64,000 nt of DNA. Origin: Phoebastria nigripes. Lineage: Eukaryota; Chordata; Aves; Procellariiformes; Diomedeidae. Below are positions 37,529-51,043 of the stretch, piece after piece. The stretch is taken from assembly GCA_035582835.1 (NCBI GenBank), contig JAYKAV010002971.1, forward strand, positions 368,549-432,548, read 5' to 3'. A model generated the notes under the pieces. The model was not told the origin of the DNA and did not search any database. It saw nothing but the letters and a program-made list of their open reading frames with translations. Position 1 is the stretch's first letter; each line of letters starts with the position of its first letter. Position numbers and translations under genes: made by a program.

Positions 37529-38078
37529 TCACAGAATCACAGAACAGTTGAGGCTGGGAGGGACCTCTGGAAGTCATCTGGTCCACCCCCCCAGCTCAAG
37601 CAGGGCCACCTGGAGAGGCTGCCCATTATATTCATGTCCAGACATGAATATCTCCAAAGAGGGAGACTCCACAACCTCTCTGGAGTACCTGTGCCAGTGC
37701 TGTCACCCCCACAGTGAAAAAGTGTTTTCTTATGTTCAGAGGGTGAAAAAACCCACCTGTGTTTCAGTTTGTGCCCATTGCCTCTTGTCCTGTCACTGGG
37801 CACCACTGAAGAGAGCCTGGCTTCATCTTCTTTGCACCCTCCCATCAGATATTTGTACATATTGTTGAGGTCCCCCTGAACATTCCCTTCTCCAGGCTGA
37901 ACAGTCCTAGCTCTTTCAGGCTTTCCTCATGAGAGATGCTCCAGTCCTCTAATCATCTTTGTGGCCCTTTGCTGGACTGCGTTCAGTAGCTCCATGTCTC
38001 NCTTGTGCTGGGGAGCCCAAAACTGGATGCAATACTCCAGGTGTGGCCTTACCAGTGCTGAGTAGAGGGTAAGGATCA
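37529..38078 (-). mobile_element. CR1 LINE 3' fragment, about 550 bp
   Basis: The plus strand reads the reverse complement of a CR1 end: degenerate CAGAATCACAGAA terminal repeats, GAGGCTGGGAGGGACCTCTGG, and later ACAGTCCTAGCTCTTTCAGG and CTGGATGCAATACTCCAGG. Thus the element is on the minus strand with its 3' end at 37529 and is 5'-truncated near 38078. No frame is intact: the 106- and 107-codon ORFs on the two strands cover non-CR1 frames. The 3' end (GGGAGGGACCTCTGGAAGTC) differs from the other two CR1 copies, suggesting another, probably older subfamily. One N lies at 38001. Confidence 0.9.
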
Positions 38079-41000
38079 TATAGTACAGGGGAAGGGAAAT
38101 AGAGTATTTTGGCTTTTTAATGACAATTTCAATCTGACAAAACTAAATAAATTTAAAAAGATGCCTATCTGTGGCCTTCGTCAGTAACATGGGCTTCAGC
38201 AATGGCATCTATATGCCAAGACTGAATTCATTATTTTAAAGAGTTTCTTTCTCTTTTTCTGCCTCCTCTTTTCTTTCATGCTAGCTACTGACTTTTGTTA
38301 CTTCCATAGAAGCTGATCTCTCACAGTTTTTTTCTCTCTTTCTGCCCTCAGCATTACAGATGCCTGGCGGCATATTGGTTGGTCTTTTCTTTCAAAACCT
38401 TCCCCTTTAGTATTGCTCCTCTATTATTCTCATTTTGTTCTAACCTGTCCCATGCTTGGCTGTGTTTCTTGCTACAGCCCTAATTTTCTTGCCACTGGAG
38501 TTTGTAGGATGTAACCTGGGGCTCCTGTCTGAGCTTCTCAGAGAGCAGCAGTCAGCACTCAGCTAAAACAAGGCCCAAGCTTCCTCCAGATTTTCTTTCA
38601 GCCTTTTAGAGAATCAGGCCATGCTATACATTTCTGCCACTAGTCTCTTCACAGACCGAGCCCATGTTCTTCCGATGGCTGGCAGAGCCTGTGCAGGGTG
38701 AAACATTTCACCCTAGAAGTACCAGAGATGAATTTTACAAGGAAAAATCACCTGTTCTGCTATTTCTGCTTCCTCTTCTTTTCATTAAAAGGTTTCATCT
38801 CTTCTGCCATTGTATCTGAAACCTCTGCTTCTGCTTGTCCTGTCCTCTGAATTGTTTCTCTTATTTAACTATAATTTGTGGGGCAGACTCACAAATGCCA
38901 CAAATCCACTCCATACCTTCTTTTCTATGTATGTGCTACTTTGGTAGGGACAGAGTACTGCAAAATGATAAGAACGAGGTCCATGGTGCACTAGCCTTCT
39001 AATTATTCTTCTATATGTTTTTATTTTCTTTTTCTTTCTTTTTCTACTTTTCCTATTCCATCCATCTGTTTCTTGTTATCATCCTAGGGTGTTTCGGTTT
39101 GTGTTTCGGCTGCATTGTATAGGGCCCCAAGCTGAGGATCTCTAATACTTGTTTGGAACTTGTGAGTTCTACTATTATATGTAAATACTTAAATATTAAA
39201 ATATTTTGCATAGCTCTGAGCAAATATTTTAATATTCAACCTAATTTCCTGTCCTAATTTCTCCAAAGTAAGAAAAATACATCTTGTTTTTTCATCAGAT
39301 GTACACACATTAGTGGGTGGGGAGGTCCTCAGTGAAGGCAGATGTATGGCCAGTGCTACTCACATTATTCCTTTTAGGCCCAGGGTAGGCAGAACAGGGC
39401 AGACTGTGTGGAAGATGATGGACAATGGAAAAGGAGTGCTAATTAATAGGAAGGGTAGCAAATCATAGCAATCCAACTAAAGCCAAATGATGTTGGGAAA
39501 AACACTTGTCTAATCGGGTCTGAACATTAATACATGCCTTATTGTAAAGAGGCATTTCTGAGTGGAAAACAGCCCTCTGCTGTTAATACAGGAAGCGGAG
39601 AAAAGAAAAATGAGAAGAAAGAAGATCTTCATTTTATTTTATCCTGTAATATATTTATCTTGGGTCCGTTCATGTCTTGTTTGTTTGTGTTTGTTTTTTT
39701 AAAAGTTTATAACATGACTTTCATTCTTTCTTCTCATATTTATTCCCCTCAGCCCAATAACGTTGATGGAGATTCTTAGTATTTCCAGTTTCATTTCAAT
39801 GGGTAGACTTGATGGAACAAAGTATTATTCAAAATAATCAGGATGGACAGAATCTGCCCTGGCACTTTTCAAAGGACTCTTTCTCAGGGTTAAAGAGAGA
39901 GAAATATTTTGGCTGACTGTCTTCTTTAGCTTCTGCCTTCTTTGCAGTCTTTGATATTTGGGATTATCCCAAATACTGTCCAGTTCTCTAAGGGGCTGCC
40001 TGAATAGCAAATGTCTCCTACACAAAGCAGTGTTGCTTTAGGGGAAGAATTGTTGCTTGGCATGTTGATGTGTTTTCTGCTGATGTAGTGGGGTTCAGTA
40101 CTTTATAATTGTCACTGATATTTTTCTGTGATATCTTTTTACTAATAAAAATGGGGATTAGGGAATACTGCTGATCCCACTCCAAAACAAATATTACTAC
40201 AAAGAGAAATAATATGGAGTTTGTTTGTATCTGCTTGGAATATAAAGAAGGTACACTGCAAAGAAGGTGGTAGTGGATTTACTATTAGAGTCTTTTTTTC
40301 ACTTCTGTTTTGCCTTAGCCCTCCGGGTAGTAGCACTGTACTAGATCTGCAGTTGTTCCAAACCTTGCACACACTGATGCTGTTAACTAGATTGACCTCC
40401 TTGACATGCAATGAACATGTTTTTCATCATGCAAGTCAGAGTGATTTCCATTTCTGTATTTTAATTCTTCCCTTTTCACTTTGAAATTCCCTCTCTTCCT
40501 TCTATTGGAACTAAATATTAGTTCTATAGGGTTAAAATAGTCAAACACATGCATAGGAATGGGTCAGTTTCTTTGAGATACTATGAATTTCTTACAGTTA
40601 TGTACATTTTGTTTAAAAAATATTGATTAAAATTAGGCTCAGAGTTTACTAGCAATCATTGCTTCTGTAGCCAAGGATGTATTCCAAGATTAAATGTTAG
40701 CTTTTCAAGATTAAATAATAGACTTAAATGTACAATTTAATTCTAGCAAACAATTAGATATTAGAACCCACTTCCATATCTGTTGTGTAATAAGCTCAGA
40801 TCCCAGCCCACAATATCATCAGCTTCCCACCTGTGTCTATTTACTTTGTCCCAATTCTAACCCTTCTCCTATGAAACTGGTGTTGGCTTTGGCTCATGCA
40901 ATACCACACATTTGCCCAATGACATCATCATCACTTGCATCCTGAAATGCAGCTGTCTTTCTCCCCTTCTGAGTCCAGATTGCCAGCCATTCTATAGTAT

Positions 41001-43789
41001 CATTTTTAAAAATAAAGACGCCCTGGTTTAGGTGATTAAGTTTGGGGTGTTGGACTTTAGATGTGGAACAGTTAAATTGCAAGCATCATTTCTTTATCCA
41101 AGTTAAAGTGGGTAAGAACTGTAGGTGCACACCAACTCCAAAAATTAGGACTTGCCACTGGCTTTCCAAACGGACTCACTGCCCAACATCTCTGACACAA
41201 CATTTAGAAGTGGATTTTCAAAGGGTTTCAATGTCATTTCAGATTCATACAATAAGCTACCATTGGAATTGCTGGGACTGCAAAGTATTTTTTAATCTAT
41301 TTTTAATCTACTAATCTATTTTTTAATTTTAAAATCTACTTCTCACATAGCTTTTTCAGAAGCATTACATCAATTTTTTTCCTCCATAGGTAGTAACATA
41401 CTTGATTTGCTGTTGCTCCCAAGCCAGGGAAAGTGTGTTGTGGGCTGTTTTTAAACAATATTGTTGCTTCAAGATTCATAATATGACTTCCAATCTGGTT
41501 TACTGGTTCTACTTTCCTCCAAGGAAGAAAGAGTCCCCTTTATTCCGTTGGGAGACTGTTTAATTGGGATGTATTAGAAAATTTAGCATATAACAATAAT
41601 GTCTGTTTACAGATATAAAGTACTCACAAGAATAAACCAAACCTACTACTGTTTTAATAGTGATAATACAAAATATCTTTAACTTGAGGACATATGTTGG
41701 GCTACTCTTTTTTTTTTTTAATGTTTTTGTTTGGTTGTGGGTTTTTTTTTTTTTTGAGGAATTGTCTTCTTCCTTTCTACTTTATAAAATGTCCTCCAGA
41801 TAGGTGGAACTGTGCATAAATTATTAATTCAGGTAACTGTTATATCATCCAGGCTGTCTAGGAAATTGCACTGTCATCTGAACTTTTCACCAAGTAACGG
41901 GCAACTATTTTCTCAGGGCAAGAGATGGTAAAGAGTTGAATGAATAATAATTAATAACAATTACAGTGGCAGGCCTTTCTTGGGATTTTTAACATCATGA
42001 TCAAGGGCTAAAAGGAGCTGCTTTGAAGGAAAGATTTGTGGCCAGAGGCCCTAAACCCCACCGGCATTGCTTCCAAGCAGGTAGATTTCAGCCACTTCTG
42101 AGGCACAGAACATTTTACATTGTGAATGATGAAGTATTTGCAAGCTATTTAGACCCCCTGTGTGCAAAGCTGTCTTCTGATTTAGACAACTCACTTCAGT
42201 TGGCCAAATACACCAAACATGGAAAACGGTGGCTTTCCAACATAGAGCTTTTGAACCACAGCCATTTACATATCACTTCTGCTGGCGTTTTCAGTGAGCT
42301 TTCATTTTAAGGATAGAGATTTTCACAGCATGTGCATCTCTCTGAGATTCATTTGTTCTTCCTAGGAAGCAGGAGACCAGCCTGCAGGGTTCTGTTGATC
42401 AACAAGGAGAGAAAAGGGGAGCTGGACAGTGGATAGCTGTTGGGGAGCCAGGGGAAGGAAAGGGGCCCTGGAAGAGGAAGAAGCACAGTTGCATGGGTTT
42501 CTCATAGTCCTTCCTGGCACCCAAGTTTTCCATCTTTGCTTACTGATATCTGAACAAACTGGTGCCATGGCTGCAGAGGAAGAGCGGATGCGTGGGCAGC
42601 TGGGACAGAGCAGACGGCAGGGTCAGTAGACGGCTGTGGTTGAAGCCTTGCCGCATTCTGTTCCCACCCTGTCTGATAACTGAATGTCAAGCATGTGTGT
42701 TAACATTGCTGAGTTAATTATCTCTTGGCACTATGATAGCAACATATGATAGTTTCCAACCTCATGCTGGACTGGGTGGGTTTGCCACAACCACACAGTT
42801 CATATCAGATAAAAGGAAATTCAAACTTCCAGGAAAATTAAGTGTGCGTACAAAACTAAATCCCAGCAGGGCTGGGCAAAGGACTGGGCTTCTCTAAAGC
42901 TAGCTATGGGTACAGAAATGTGTACAACACTGATTTATTCAGCTCAAACATGAACAAAGAGAAAGTGAAACACATTGGAAGTTATATTTGAAGAATTCCC
43001 TTCCCTGGAGAAAGTTAATAAATTGAATACTCAGCCTGTCCCTTTTTCTCCTCCAAAGTACTCTAGTGACATGAGACAAACTTTCACACTCATGGAAAAC
43101 TGGGAGATGGGAGAAGACCCTTGATGTTCTAATACAGCCATAGCACAGTAATATCTTTCAAGTTCTTGGCAAAGAAGAATTTCTTATCTTTTCAGAAAGC
43201 ATCATTTTTGTGTATGGTCCCTTGAGAAGGCACAAGTTAAGCTTAAATTTTGAAAATCACCTGACCTTAACACAGCCCTCTCCTGAAAGAGGAAAGAATC
43301 CAGGGAGCGAAATCCTCCCTTTCCAGCAGCATGTTAGTTCGGCAAGTCTTTTGGAAACCCACATTAGATATGGAGAACCTTCTAGTTGTAAGAGCTTCCC
43401 ACCAGATTTTATGGATTTCAGTCCAAAGCTAACAGCTTTTGAAGATCCTCCTCCTACACTCTGTTCTCCTTTGGCAGCCTTTACACTAGTCGTATGGAAC
43501 AAGGGATGGTATTTCAAAATGTTGTGGTTAGCTTGTACAACCCTATTGACCATCTTCTGAATGAATGTTGCAGCAATATCACATATGGCTGTTGTCTAGG
43601 GTGCTTTTAAGAATTCAGAATCATAAAGATTTTGCCTTAGGCTATGAGGTAAAGTTAGAAGAATGAGATCTTAAAACAATTTAACAAAAGATTTTTTGGC
43701 AGATCAATATAGTCTTTTGCTTGAACTGCAGCTCTGGTAAGAGAAGGCAACAAAATAGGAGGATGCTGGAGCATGAAAAATAATACAGA
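38079..43789. other. Non-coding sequence, no gene seen
   Basis: Includes a pyrimidine-rich stretch at about 38240-38470 and 39005-39075, T-runs at 41708-41719 and 41742-41755, and a purine-rich stretch at 42395-42485. ORFs at 42023-42310 (95 codons) and 43210-43560 (116 codons) lack any recognisable domain, repeats or splice context. Confidence 0.6.
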
Positions 43790-43970
43790 AACAATGATAA
43801 ATGCCATTCTTCATATTAGTAGCTCAACCTTACTTCAAAAGCTATGTTCAGTTCTGGGTGCTTGATCTCAAAAAGGATAATGCAGAATTAATTGAGGTTC
43901 AACAAGAATGAATAGGGGTATGGAAAAATGCTTGTAAAAAGGGAGGTTGAATTAATTGAGGTTTACAGAT
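43790..43970 (+). mobile_element. Ancient CR1-like LINE fragment
   Basis: TATGTTCAGTTCTGGGTGCT, TGATCTCAAAAAGGATAATG, GAGGTTCAACAAGAATGA and ATAGGGGTATGG lie in the order of an old CR1 lineage of turtles and crocodilians that reads TGTGTTCAGTTCTGGGCACC, CATCTCAAAAAGGATA and ATTAGGGGTATGGAACA. This is the ORF2 region just before the QRRAT motif. It is on the plus strand, heavily mutated, with no open frame. Ends are approximate. Confidence 0.6.
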
Positions 43971-46900
43971 TACATGTGTGACTGCTGCAGTTCCAAGTAA
44001 TGCTGAAACTGCCATTGATCTTAATTGAACAACATCAACAACCAAACCAATCAAAGGTGACACGATAAAATGCCAGAAAATAAAAAAAAAGCATATTTTG
44101 AAGGGGAACCTGTAACTACTCTGCAGAGGAGGAACTAGGAACTCTAGAGAGTAGCAAGTAAGCTTAAACCTTCTGATGAAATGAATGTTTCTGCACAACA
44201 TGCACAATTAGATTATGCTTCTCATGACCATCAGAAGCTTGAAGGCCAGCAGCCTTAGCAGGGGCTAGAAGAAGAATGGCCACTTTATTAAGAAGGCAAA
44301 GATCCTGAGTTACAGTGGGACTTCTAAAGGAGCATCAAATTGTAAAGGTTTTGGAACTCTTCCAAACACTCAGACCTTAGGGCATTTAACATCATCTACC
44401 TGACAGATGAGGATAAACATTATTAAAGTTCAAATTGTATCTGCTGCTTTATGAATTCTTACATGTAAGATGACAGCCCCTCTCCCAGGAACAGGAGTTT
44501 GTGCTGGGTGTTCTGGATCTGCCAGGCAGCTCTTGAGTTTCTACAGCGTGACAGAAGAAAACTCTCCTGCAGTCTGTTTCTCCTGAAACCATTGCCATTC
44601 AGCTGAGGACACTGCACTTGTGCATTTATTGATTCCTAATATAGTTTAAGAAATTCCTCAAGAGGCTTCGTCTATTCAGTAAGGATGGAAAGGAAGTCCT
44701 GGCTGCATGGGCTGTTGTTCGGTCAGTGAAATGAAGCAGTTTTTGTTCTCATGACGCTCCTTATTTTGATGGTCTGCTTCTCCTCCTCATCCCTTAGCCC
44801 CTCCCCACAGCCACACCCCAATCTGACTTTTAAATTGTATTTGCTCCCCTGTCCCATTCTGTAACTCTATCTTCGCAGGGTTGATCGGTGTCATTCCTTT
44901 TTGTCCAGTCACATGGTACCATTCTCAAAAGGGGCCCTGTTAAAGCTAAACAACACAAGCTCCCATTTGTGTTTTCAATTACACATGTGTATTAAATCAC
45001 CACCAGCAGTAACAGAACTGACCCCTGTCTGCACCTTTCAGACACGGGCGAGGCATTCTTTGATGTCAGCTTTATAGGCTCCTGCTCTTGGCATCACATG
45101 GGGGCTCTTACTGCCTATGGCTGTGACTGGAGACAAATGTCTATTTCCTATTCAGTGATCCTAAGACAATGTATGTTTTAGTTAGTTTATTTTCCAGGGG
45201 TTTTGTTCCTTTTTGACTGTTCTCTCGCCACTATTCCTCTCTGTGGCACCCATTTTGTCTTCTGCTTGCCACCAACTTCACGAATGTGATTTTTAATCGT
45301 AACATTTTTAAGGGATTGTTTGCTTTTTTTATTGCCTTTAAAGAGTGGGATATGGAAAAGGAGGTAGAAACTCAATCAAAACTAGGATGGAGGGAAAAAT
45401 AGGAGAGAAGGTGTTTTTAAAAGCATTATCTGGATGAAAAGGAACTGTAAGGAATAAAAAATATGACTCTTACTCTGTATAACATTCTGACCCGGGGTTT
45501 CTAGCATGTCAGGTTAGGTAACCTTCAAAAGTCCCCTCCAAACTAACTTTTTAAATGAGTCTGTGTTTCATCATGTCATGTAGCTATTGCACGGACATTC
45601 GGGCAGTATGGTTACTACCCAGCCAAGGGGACAAGGTTTGCTTTTGCACACTGTCTTTGCTTTTCACTCAGTTTAAGACATTTCAAATTTCTCTTCAACT
45701 TAACCTTACTCGTGAATTCTGTGAGTCTTCCCAGGGGTTACAGCAACAGTATCATACTACTGTTACTGGTGTGAATGAGCTCCAGTTTAACATAGATTCT
45801 GTCTTACCCTATTTTCAGCATTTCTGAAGAATAAATGATATCAATATATTTTTAAGAGCTCAGGCTTAGTATCAAATCTGGTAAGTTATAAGCACTTGGC
45901 ATATTGTGATCATAATGAGAAAATTCAGTGCTGCTCCTGTCACTGCTGCAATAGATCAATTGATCTGACAGATGTATAAACTTATAAACTAGGAGGAATG
46001 AAAATGTTACTAACTTTAGTTAGTGATGACTGTATTTCACCACAGGTGGATCTAAAAAAAACCCAGATTCCTGAGTTGCTTATGCTGAACTATCTTTTTT
46101 TTCCCCTTAAAAAAAAAGAAAAACAAGTTCTTTTCTGGACCCATGAAATGCAGGACGATGCATTTGATTTATTGTAGGAAGGCCTTAAGTTTGTGACTGC
46201 TACGTGTAATCAGAAACAGTGTTTTGTTTTGGTTTTCTTTTTTTTAACAATGTTCTGTGTTAGGATCAGGTGATTGATTTGATTCCAGTTTAGTTTTACT
46301 TGTCAGATTGTATAATGTAACCATAGGATGAGTGTAGGAGATGCATGACTAGCTTTGGCTGACTCAGAAGCTGACCGTGCCAGGGGAATTTTATAACTTG
46401 CTACTAGAAGAAAGTGAATTTTCAAAAATATTGCCCAAATTTTTACTCGGGTCTTAAGCAAACACCTGTATTTACATAGTCAGTCTTTTGCCTGTCAGTC
46501 AGTTACATGAACACGTTAATTTCATTCCTCATCTACTATAATTGTTCAGGAGGCATCCACAAAGATACCAACTCTGTTTTGTTGTTAGATCTTGCTAAAA
46601 ATACCAGGTCTTCTGACAATGAATTCCAAAGGTTAGGAAAGAATTGTGTTTAAAATAAACAAAAGACAAGCAACCAGACCTCCCTCCCTTTATCTATGTA
46701 AAACATACTGCCTGACAATTTTGTGGCATTTCTTCTATTTGGGGAATATAAGCAATAAGGCCTCTTGATTTTACCATTTATAGATTTAGCTCAGTCTTTT
46801 ATGTAACTTCTGAGTCCATCTCTAAATTAAACAGTTGCAGTATTTTCCCTTACAATGAAATATTGAGCATGTCTCACTTTGTCGATGGTTTTCTGGTTGT

Positions 46901-48779
46901 TTTTTTGAAACCCTACGACAGGATGTGCCCTGTTACTTTTCCCCTGATGTAGTCTGCTTTAGTTGCAGTCAATGGAGTGAAGTGTAGGGTTTTTCTGCCA
47001 CCATTAGGGTGGGAGGCGTACTGCAGCAACTCAGAAGCAATGCTGGAGGGGCCCTTAAAAAGGCAGAAGAGTAGGGACTGAAGAAGCACTTTCTTATGCC
47101 TGAAGACCTTTCAAATTTATGTTGTTCTTGTGCTGCAGTCCAGAATCAGGACAAAAGTGCATCATTGCAGGTAAAATAGCAATGAGTACGGTGAGTGAAA
47201 ACTTAGATACCCACCTACTATAAGTGAAAAATTTAATAAGAACACTGCATTTGCTCCTATCTGGAACCAGCAAGTGGCATGAAAGCAGATTATCAGCTGA
47301 GATGCCTGATAAAGAAAGCACTTTGCTGTGACTAGTTAGGAATCATTGTATAGCTAAGTTAGATGTAATATCATATCCAATCACTGAACAGAAGTTGAGT
47401 GCCCCGTCTTTGTAAATTATCTGCAAGGAATAGCCTGCATCGCTCTCAGTCCTCTGAGTTCACGGTTTGTTCTAACATATCAGTAAAGCTTGCTGCAAGT
47501 CCAGCCACCGTCTGAATGGAGTTCAAGTCCATCAGTGACTCCTTGGCTTGTCAACCAAAAACTGTGAGCTAGTAAAACCATGAGATGTATTTCCAGGGTC
47601 CTATCTTCACCAAAGACCAAATTGATCAGCATGCCACTTACTTTTCAGAATCAACCAATGTTACTGCTTCACCCATCCCATAGTAAGGTGACATGCTTAC
47701 TCAAGTTCATAACATAAAATGGAGTCACAAAAGGAAATAAAATGTTTTTGGTGGAGTACCTTCATTAAATGTGTAAGGGTATAAGAAATGGTTGACCTGA
47801 GAAAAGAATTCTGTTATATTATGTATATTATCTTATAGAAAATGGGTATATAGAAACATGTTTTCTGGGAAGGGGCTGTTCTTTTATGAACCTATATGTT
47901 GCATGACTTACATAAAATCTACAGTACATTACCTATAGGACTTCAATGCTGAAAGATCAATGCATNTCCTTGAAAGAAGACATTGTTGTGCACCTGCCAA
48001 CAACAATTAAAGACTTGAACTTGCTCTTCAGAACTATTTAAAGACTTTAGGAAAATGTGATCCCTTCAGAAGAACTCAGTGGTATTCTGTAACGCGTGGT
48101 TTGCATGGAGAAGTCAGATTCTCAGATTAGTACAGCACCATGAACACTTCCATGCCCCCTTCCCTCCTCCCCAGTGTCCTACTTCTGTCAAACTGGCTTT
48201 GAAAAAGATGATTGAAAGTACCACTGACACTAAGGAGGGCATTCCATAGCCTTTGGTGAGCTTTGGATGAGGCCAGAGAAATTACCCAGTTGTTTGAGAT
48301 CCTGATAACAAGCAACATCTGCTGCCCCAGAAAGTGGGAGTGCAGGCTGGCAGTGCCGATATGAAAATATTGTGCCTTGACACTTTGCTCCCTTGAGTAC
48401 TTTTGTCTTCACAATCAGCTTTTTTTATTATTATTTTGGGGTGATTAAAAAAAAAAGGTTATTTTCCTTTTCTTTTATACAGGATATAAACAGCCACAGG
48501 TAGAAATGTCACATTATTGGAATTAATTTTTGTAAATTTGTGTTATATTTGCTTTCATTGCAATGAGGAGTTTGTTTTGATTTTTCCCTCAGGCTGATTA
48601 CTAGCATTTTCCCAGAAATCAGTATAGATGGGTCTCAAGATTCTGAGATTTGCAGTCATTAAAATATGAAGTAATCAAACATTGTCTTCTCAAAACTTTG
48701 AAGAAGGTATGTCTAGGAGGAATCCTTCCTAGTTCTCAAAGCATCAGACAAATGCCCCTTTACCTTAGTACAGGCCAAG
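43971..48779. other. Non-coding sequence, no gene seen
   Basis: AT-rich DNA with ORFs up to 102 codons that match nothing. Short A- and T-runs lie near 44081, 46095-46120 and 46230. One N lies at 47966. Confidence 0.6.
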
Positions 48780-48940
48780 AGAAGCTGGATCAGATCAAGT
48801 ATCCGTTCAGCCCTGTATCTTGTATTTTCTGGGAGCAGTGAGAAATATTCAGGGAAAGAGCACTGAGATATAGGATTAGATGATAGGGTAAAGTCATATG
48901 TCACACATATTCCTCCCACCGCTAGTCCTGAGGAGGATTT
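48780..48940 (+). mobile_element. Ancient CR1-like 3' region fragment
   Basis: AGCTGGATCAGATCAAGTAT, CAGCCCTGTATCTTGTATTT and GGGAGCAGTG resemble the 3' region of an old sauropsid CR1 lineage with ACTGGGTCAGATCAAAGGTC, AGCCCAGTATCCTGTCTT and ACAGTGGCC. The right end is uncertain. Recognition is from memory of that repeat. Confidence 0.5.
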
Positions 48941-49004
48941 GTAGCTCTCCCTATACTCTTCCTCCATGGCAGTAGAAGGATCAAGCAGGGAAACTTATAT
49001 CTCA

Positions 49005-49105
49005 GTTCTGACTCAGCTGCTTGTCAGTTCTTGGCAAGTCACCTCACATTGCTCTGCCTTAGTTTGCCCACCTGCAAAATGGCAGTGATGATGCTTTTGC
49101 CTTTG
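49005..49105 (+). mobile_element. MIR SINE fragment
   Basis: CTTGGCAAGTCACCTCACAT, CTGCCTTAGTTTGCCCACCT and GCAAAATGGCAGTGATGATG match, in order, the MIR phrases around CTTGGGCAAGTCACTTAACC, CTCAGTTTCCTCATCTG and TAAAATGGGGATAATAATA. MIR spread before mammals and birds diverged, so copies in birds are few and old. This is the clearest in the window. Confidence 0.75.
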
Positions 49106-51004
49106 AAAAAACATTCTGGGGTCTGCAGTAAAAGGAAAAAAATATGGATACTTATGGCTGGAATATTGATGCTTATGGATACTTATGGAATATGGAACAT
49201 TCTCCTTTGTTTCACTGGTCACCTCTAACAGTCTTCTTGTCTGTATCTTGCTGCCTATCTGTACCCATTAAATCTAATATGAAAATACATTTTTTGCTCT
49301 TTTTCACAGATTTCTAATTCTCTTTCTCCCTGGCTATTTATTCGTTGTTTATCTCTGTAATTTTGTTATTGAACAGTTCTACAGACTTCTCAAAGAATAC
49401 CTAAACTGCTGTTCTGTATCTAAAAAGGCTTTCTTGCATGGCATATTGAACAAGCCTCGCACATTTATTGTCCCATAGGGTCAGATTTACCCACACTACA
49501 GCAAGCAACTAAAATTGGACCTCCTTCATTTGTTGAAATGTGTTGCCTCCTGGATAGCTTTGCCACTACAGGAAGAAAATGCATAACAATCCCTTAGCTC
49601 TTGAATTATTCTGGGAAAATAAGTTCAAGTTTTCACCAGAAACTGTTGAAGCCCATCTGGGTATGGCTTGCTAAGTGTGAATAGGCCATGATATTTCCTA
49701 TATAGCAAGACCAATGTTTTGGTCCATGCTGGTCATCTCTTTAGCTTCCTTCTTGAGAAGGAACCACAGCCTCAGCATGATGCTGAAGTACAGGCATAGC
49801 ATGTAAGTGTTTGCCACCACTATAGGTATGATTACAACAGAGGCTTAACATTCCTTTTCTGCTCAGTAAGGTATGTTTCTGTCCTCACCTAAGTGCAAAC
49901 AATTAAAAGAGGTGGCTGAAGTTGGCAGGCCAATGGGAAGGGGAACATGGCTCTACGCATCTTTAAACAAGGTCAAATCTGCACCCTGCTGTTGGGAGAT
50001 CTCCAGGGTACATCTAGGAAAGAGGATGCAGGGTTACAACTACAGGAAGGACCACGTTATAGGAAATAAGGCCCTGGGATCTTCATTCTTGGCTGCAAAG
50101 CGCAACTGGTGGATATCCTGCTCCTAGCACACTGGACTGTGTTGTGCTGGGCAAAAATGTCTTTGCTGCTTTTCTCGTTTCATTCAAATTATTACGATTT
50201 ACATGATTTTGCTGATCCCTCTCCATTAACTCAAATTCCATTGCTCAGGATCTCTGGCGATTACCTTCCCTCAACACCTTCATGGCACAATTTGCTTGAA
50301 AAATTAGATTTTAATTTTTTTTTTTAACAACTGGTTCCCTATAGGAAATGCACAGGCCAGCTGTGAGTGAGTGATGATTATGAGGGAAACATATGGTCCT
50401 TCAGTGTTGCACCCTGTTGAAGCTCAGAATGATATATATATATATTTAGATATATATATATATGGTGTATCTAAAATTATTACATCATACAGCTTTCCTT
50501 AAGCTCTTTCCCTTTCCATGCCTTCCCCTCTCCAGAGGTGTTAAGATTTTATGGCAGAAAGATTTTTGAAAAAGTGACTGTCCCTTTGTAAGTGTTGTTT
50601 CCTTGCCCAAATTTAGCACTAATTGGCCTTTTCTTGCAAGCACTGTGACAACTAGCCTTCTTGGATAATGTATAGTGAATCCCAGGCTTACATGAAAACA
50701 TGCATAAAAGTAATGGAAAATGTCTTGCAGGGCTTATTTTTCTTAGATAATGGCAGGAAGCTGATACCAGTGAGGAACTTCTATAGCACTGCTTTATTCA
50801 ATAAAATGAATCAAAATTCTGAGAATTATGCCTCTTCTGGCAAAAAGCAAAATAGCAGACACAATCAATTCCCTGTGAGGTTGGGTTTTGCTGTTTTTGT
50901 TGGGGTTTTGGGTTTTTTTAAATCTAGCACTGAATTGTAAGGACAGTATGGGAATACAGACAAACCCTTATTGTAGCACCGATAGTATTGCAGCCGCCAA
51001 CTAA
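49106..51004. other. Non-coding sequence with small repeats
   Basis: Contains two copies of TATGGATACTTATGG at 49143-49157 and 49174-49188 (31-bp period) and the AT microsatellite at 50432-50463. A G/T-rich tract at 50880-50925 precedes the CR1 tail. No gene is recognisable. Confidence 0.6.
50432..50463. repeat. (AT)n microsatellite
   Basis: Two runs of AT dinucleotides are separated by a TTTAG interruption, giving a 32-bp self-complementary tract. Confidence 0.9.
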
Positions 51005-51043
51005 ACTGTCCAGTCCCTTCCAACCCAAACCATTCTATGATTA
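51005..51043 (+). mobile_element. CR1 LINE 3' terminal scrap
   Basis: GTCCCTTCCAACCCAAACCA followed by TTCTATGATTA is the standard CR1 3' end with one terminal ATTCTATG-type unit. Only about 40 bases are recognisable, in plus orientation; this is an extremely short 5'-truncated insertion or the remnant of a longer one. Confidence 0.65.

Noticed and set aside
42023..42310. 95-codon ORF in a non-repetitive stretch
   Set aside because: No domain, no splice signals in phase, and no neighbouring exons.
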